Positions 15,142-16,613 of a stretch of 16,613 bases of DNA are shown one piece after another. Origin of the DNA: Rhodobacteraceae bacterium UBA2553 (GTDB lineage Bacteria; Pseudomonadota; Alphaproteobacteria; Rhodobacterales; Rhodobacteraceae). The notes beneath the pieces are model-generated. The model ran no database searches. It had not been told where the DNA came from and worked only from the letters and a program-made list of their open reading frames with translations. The position numbers and the translations under genes were made by a program. The stretch is from positions 7,379 through 23,991 of the forward strand of contig DDMF01000104.1 in the NCBI GenBank assembly GCA_002340515.1. Direction: 5' to 3'. How positions within the stretch are numbered: the first letter of the stretch is position 1; every line of letters starts with the position of its first letter.

Positions 15142-16245
15142 TTAGAGTTCCCCCCGAAAGGCGCGATGTTGAAGTCCGGCGAACAAGTCAACTTGTGTCT
15201 TTAGATCAAGTTCGGCTTTGCCACGTAGTGCATCTAGTTGACCCTTGCTTAGTTCATATCGTTCTTGGACCGCCTTAGCTGGGAGATCTAGTTCAAGCGG
15301 AGCCAAGTCTTTTTTATTGAGCTGCGGAACTGATGAACCAGATGCAATATCAGACAAGTTGAATTGTGCGAACCAGCCTGACAAGAATGAAATGGTCATA
15401 ACGTCCGAGTGTGGCACAACTCCCATAAGGTTTGGATCAAGGATTGCAGGTCGGGTCAGTATTCGTTTTTTGTTTGTGCCGATTGCACCACCTCGCTTCG
15501 GGAAAACAATCGCTCCCGCCGGACAAGTTGATGCTTTTGAACCGGGTGTCGAGGTCCATGCCGCTGCTTCGACCAAATTTTGACTGTTGAGCGGTCGGTT
15601 TAAATCTGAGACTTTTAGGATGAGATAGCCGTCGTTTTGCCCCGTAAATTCTTGGCCTTCGGGAACAGTGTTCCCTGAGTAGAAGTCAGCTGCATCTCCC
15701 AAAAGAGCGCCATTTGTTTGCTGAGCCAGACGAGCATCTTTCAAAACATGATGAAACATCGCCTGACCAAGGGTGATCAGTTTATCGAGGGCGCGGGTGC
15801 GAAGGCGGCAGAGCGCGTCCGCCTGATCCAGTATCCCTGCAATCCGCTTTTGTTCCTCCAACGTTGGGAGGGGAATTTTCGCTTCTGTAAGCATTCCAAG
15901 CTTTATGTATTTGATGATACCGCCAATAGCCTGCTCGCGAAGGCGTTCCACATATTTATCCATGAAATGAAATAAGTATCGACTATCAACCGCGTCTGGC
16001 TTTTCGACGCTCACGATGTACGTCCTTTGGTAAGCGTCAAACTTCCCATTGTAGTGTTTGACGTTTAGGTCCCCATTCCCAGCGATCAGAATGGCATCGA
16101 GATCATACTTCCACTCATCGATACGCAAAGGTTCCCTCGCACATGTAAAGAACGGGAAGGCTCCATTGTCGCTAGATGCATTGGCGTCCAACTTACCAGT
16201 TTGAATCTTGGCAAGCTCCCCAAGCGAGACATTTTGGATGTTCAT
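15142..16245 (-). CDS. hsdS: Type I restriction enzyme specificity subunit HsdS
   Basis: This subunit recognises the bipartite DNA target for both modification and restriction. The 367-residue protein has two target-recognition domains: about 1-120, ending in the family phrase IIKYIKLGMLTEAKIPLPTL, and about 175-315, ending in GSSVPQLNKKDLAPLELDLP. Each is followed by a conserved helix: LEEQKRIAGILDQADALCRL at about 127-146, and AVQERYELSKGQLDALRGKA to the end, which closes with AFRGEL, the usual HsdS ending. Two intact domains imply a normal bipartite site, whose sequence I cannot predict. The start overlaps the hsdM stop by 4 bp (ATGA). Confidence 0.95.
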   Translation of the reverse strand: MNIQNVSLGELAKIQTGKLDANASSDNGAFPFFTCAREPLRIDEWKYDLDAILIAGNGDLNVKHYNGKFDAYQRTYIVSVEKPDAVDSRYLFHFMDKYVERLREQAIGGIIKYIKLGMLTEAKIPLPTLEEQKRIAGILDQADALCRLRTRALDKLITLGQAMFHHVLKDARLAQQTNGALLGDAADFYSGNTVPEGQEFTGQNDGYLILKVSDLNRPLNSQNLVEAAAWTSTPGSKASTCPAGAIVFPKRGGAIGTNKKRILTRPAILDPNLMGVVPHSDVMTISFLSGWFAQFNLSDIASGSSVPQLNKKDLAPLELDLPAKAVQERYELSKGQLDALRGKAELDLKTQVDLFAGLQHRAFRGEL

Positions 16246-16613
16246 CCCAGCATCCCCTCCAACCGATCCAGCCCTTCGGCAATCTCGGCCTCAATCGCGC
16301 GCAGTTCGGCGATGATCTCTTTCGGGGACTGATGGTGGACCTCTTCGCGCGTCATCTCCTTGTAGCGGTTTAACGACAGGTCCCATGTGCCCGTGGCTTG
16401 AATATCCGCCAGCGGTACCATGAAGCTTTGCGCGGTGCGGGGGCGCTCGCCTTCGGCCTCTAGCGCGCTCCAGCGGGCCAGGATGTCCGGCAGGTTGTTC
16501 TTGGCGTGCTCGTCCTCGGTCAGCGGCTCGGCGGGTACTGGCCCCAGCTTTTCGGGCGGCAGCAGTTCGCTGCGCTTGTCATCCAGGCTCAGCCCGTCGG
16601 CGGTCATGTCATA
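16242..16613 (-). CDS. hsdM: Type I restriction-modification methylase HsdM (partial, C-terminal end)
   Basis: Only the last 123 residues are in the window. They begin YDMTADGLSLDDKR, which is the well-known ending segment after the catalytic domain of HsdM adenine methyltransferases (usually preceded by a WFY). The remaining part, SFMVPLADIQATGTWDLSLN (about 66-85 of this fragment) and RYKEM, then a final helix, is also typical of HsdM C-termini. The catalytic motifs NPPF and the SAM-binding motif must lie beyond the window. Because the frame reads through the window edge, no start is assigned. It is the first known gene of the leftward operon and overlaps hsdS by ATGA. Confidence 0.93.
   Translation of the reverse strand, partial: YDMTADGLSLDDKRSELLPPEKLGPVPAEPLTEDEHAKNNLPDILARWSALEAEGERPRTAQSFMVPLADIQATGTWDLSLNRYKEMTREEVHHQSPKEIIAELRAIEAEIAEGLDRLEGMLG

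Larger units (their letters stand above)
4586..16613. mobile_element. Integrated P4-like element / defence island (right end outside window)
   Basis: The left boundary is placed at the tRNA-like fragment. The module integrase, AlpA-like protein, RepA-like helicase and iteron-like array is the typical front end of P4-like satellites and integrative islands. No capsid, portal or conjugation gene is visible. The leftward type I restriction operon is probably cargo, as such systems often are, but no right-hand boundary was found, so its membership in the element is an inference. An element end between about 8460 and 9165 cannot be excluded. Confidence 0.5.

Overview
The window looks like chromosomal DNA of a marine-type alphaproteobacterium, probably Rhodobacteraceae (Roseobacter-like). 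I infer this from protein style, moderate GC and a TRAP-transporter sugar-acid type locus; there is no rRNA or marker gene to prove it.

Region 1 (1-4342) looks like ordinary core or catabolic DNA. A TRAP transporter (dctM cut by the window start, dctQ, dctP) and a Gfo/Idh/MocA oxidoreductase lie on the minus strand in the order oxidoreductase-dctP-dctQ-dctM. A divergent FCD-type GntR regulator sits beside them. A perfect 18-bp palindrome lies upstream of dctP, and two dyads lie in the divergent promoter region; they are candidate operators. The transported compound is unknown, probably an organic or sugar acid.

Region 2 (about 4586-8460) is the front end of an integrated mobile element. A 14-bp sequence identical in form to a tRNA-Ser 3' end (acceptor strand, G73, CCA; minus orientation) may be the attachment-site repeat. 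It is followed by a tandem AAAGTAGGCA repeat, a P4-type tyrosine integrase, an unknown gene translationally coupled to it, an AlpA-like HTH protein, a RepA-like hexameric helicase ATPase, and an array of seven GTCAC/GTGAC motifs around a 20-bp palindrome. This is the layout of a P4-like satellite or integrative replicon without structural or conjugation genes. The RNA between its genes carries two possible control structures: an attenuator-like pair of alternative hairpins after the unknown gene, and a hairpin covering the ribosome binding site of the helicase gene.

Region 3 (9166-16613, all minus strand) is a defence operon, probably the cargo of the element. Its order of transcription is hsdM (cut by the window end), hsdS, an Abi-like unknown, a previously unlisted 49-codon gene, a gene with a PUA/EVE-like N-terminus and a GIY-YIG C-terminus, hsdR (EcoEI-like), and a degenerate M15-peptidase-like protein. 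Five consecutive junctions from hsdM to hsdR are ATGA overlaps or have a single spacer base, so the three extra genes between hsdS and hsdR appear to be built into the type I restriction operon. This arrangement, with a possible modified-DNA reader and nuclease plus an Abi-like protein and a small protein inside a type I system, is the best candidate here for something not previously described.
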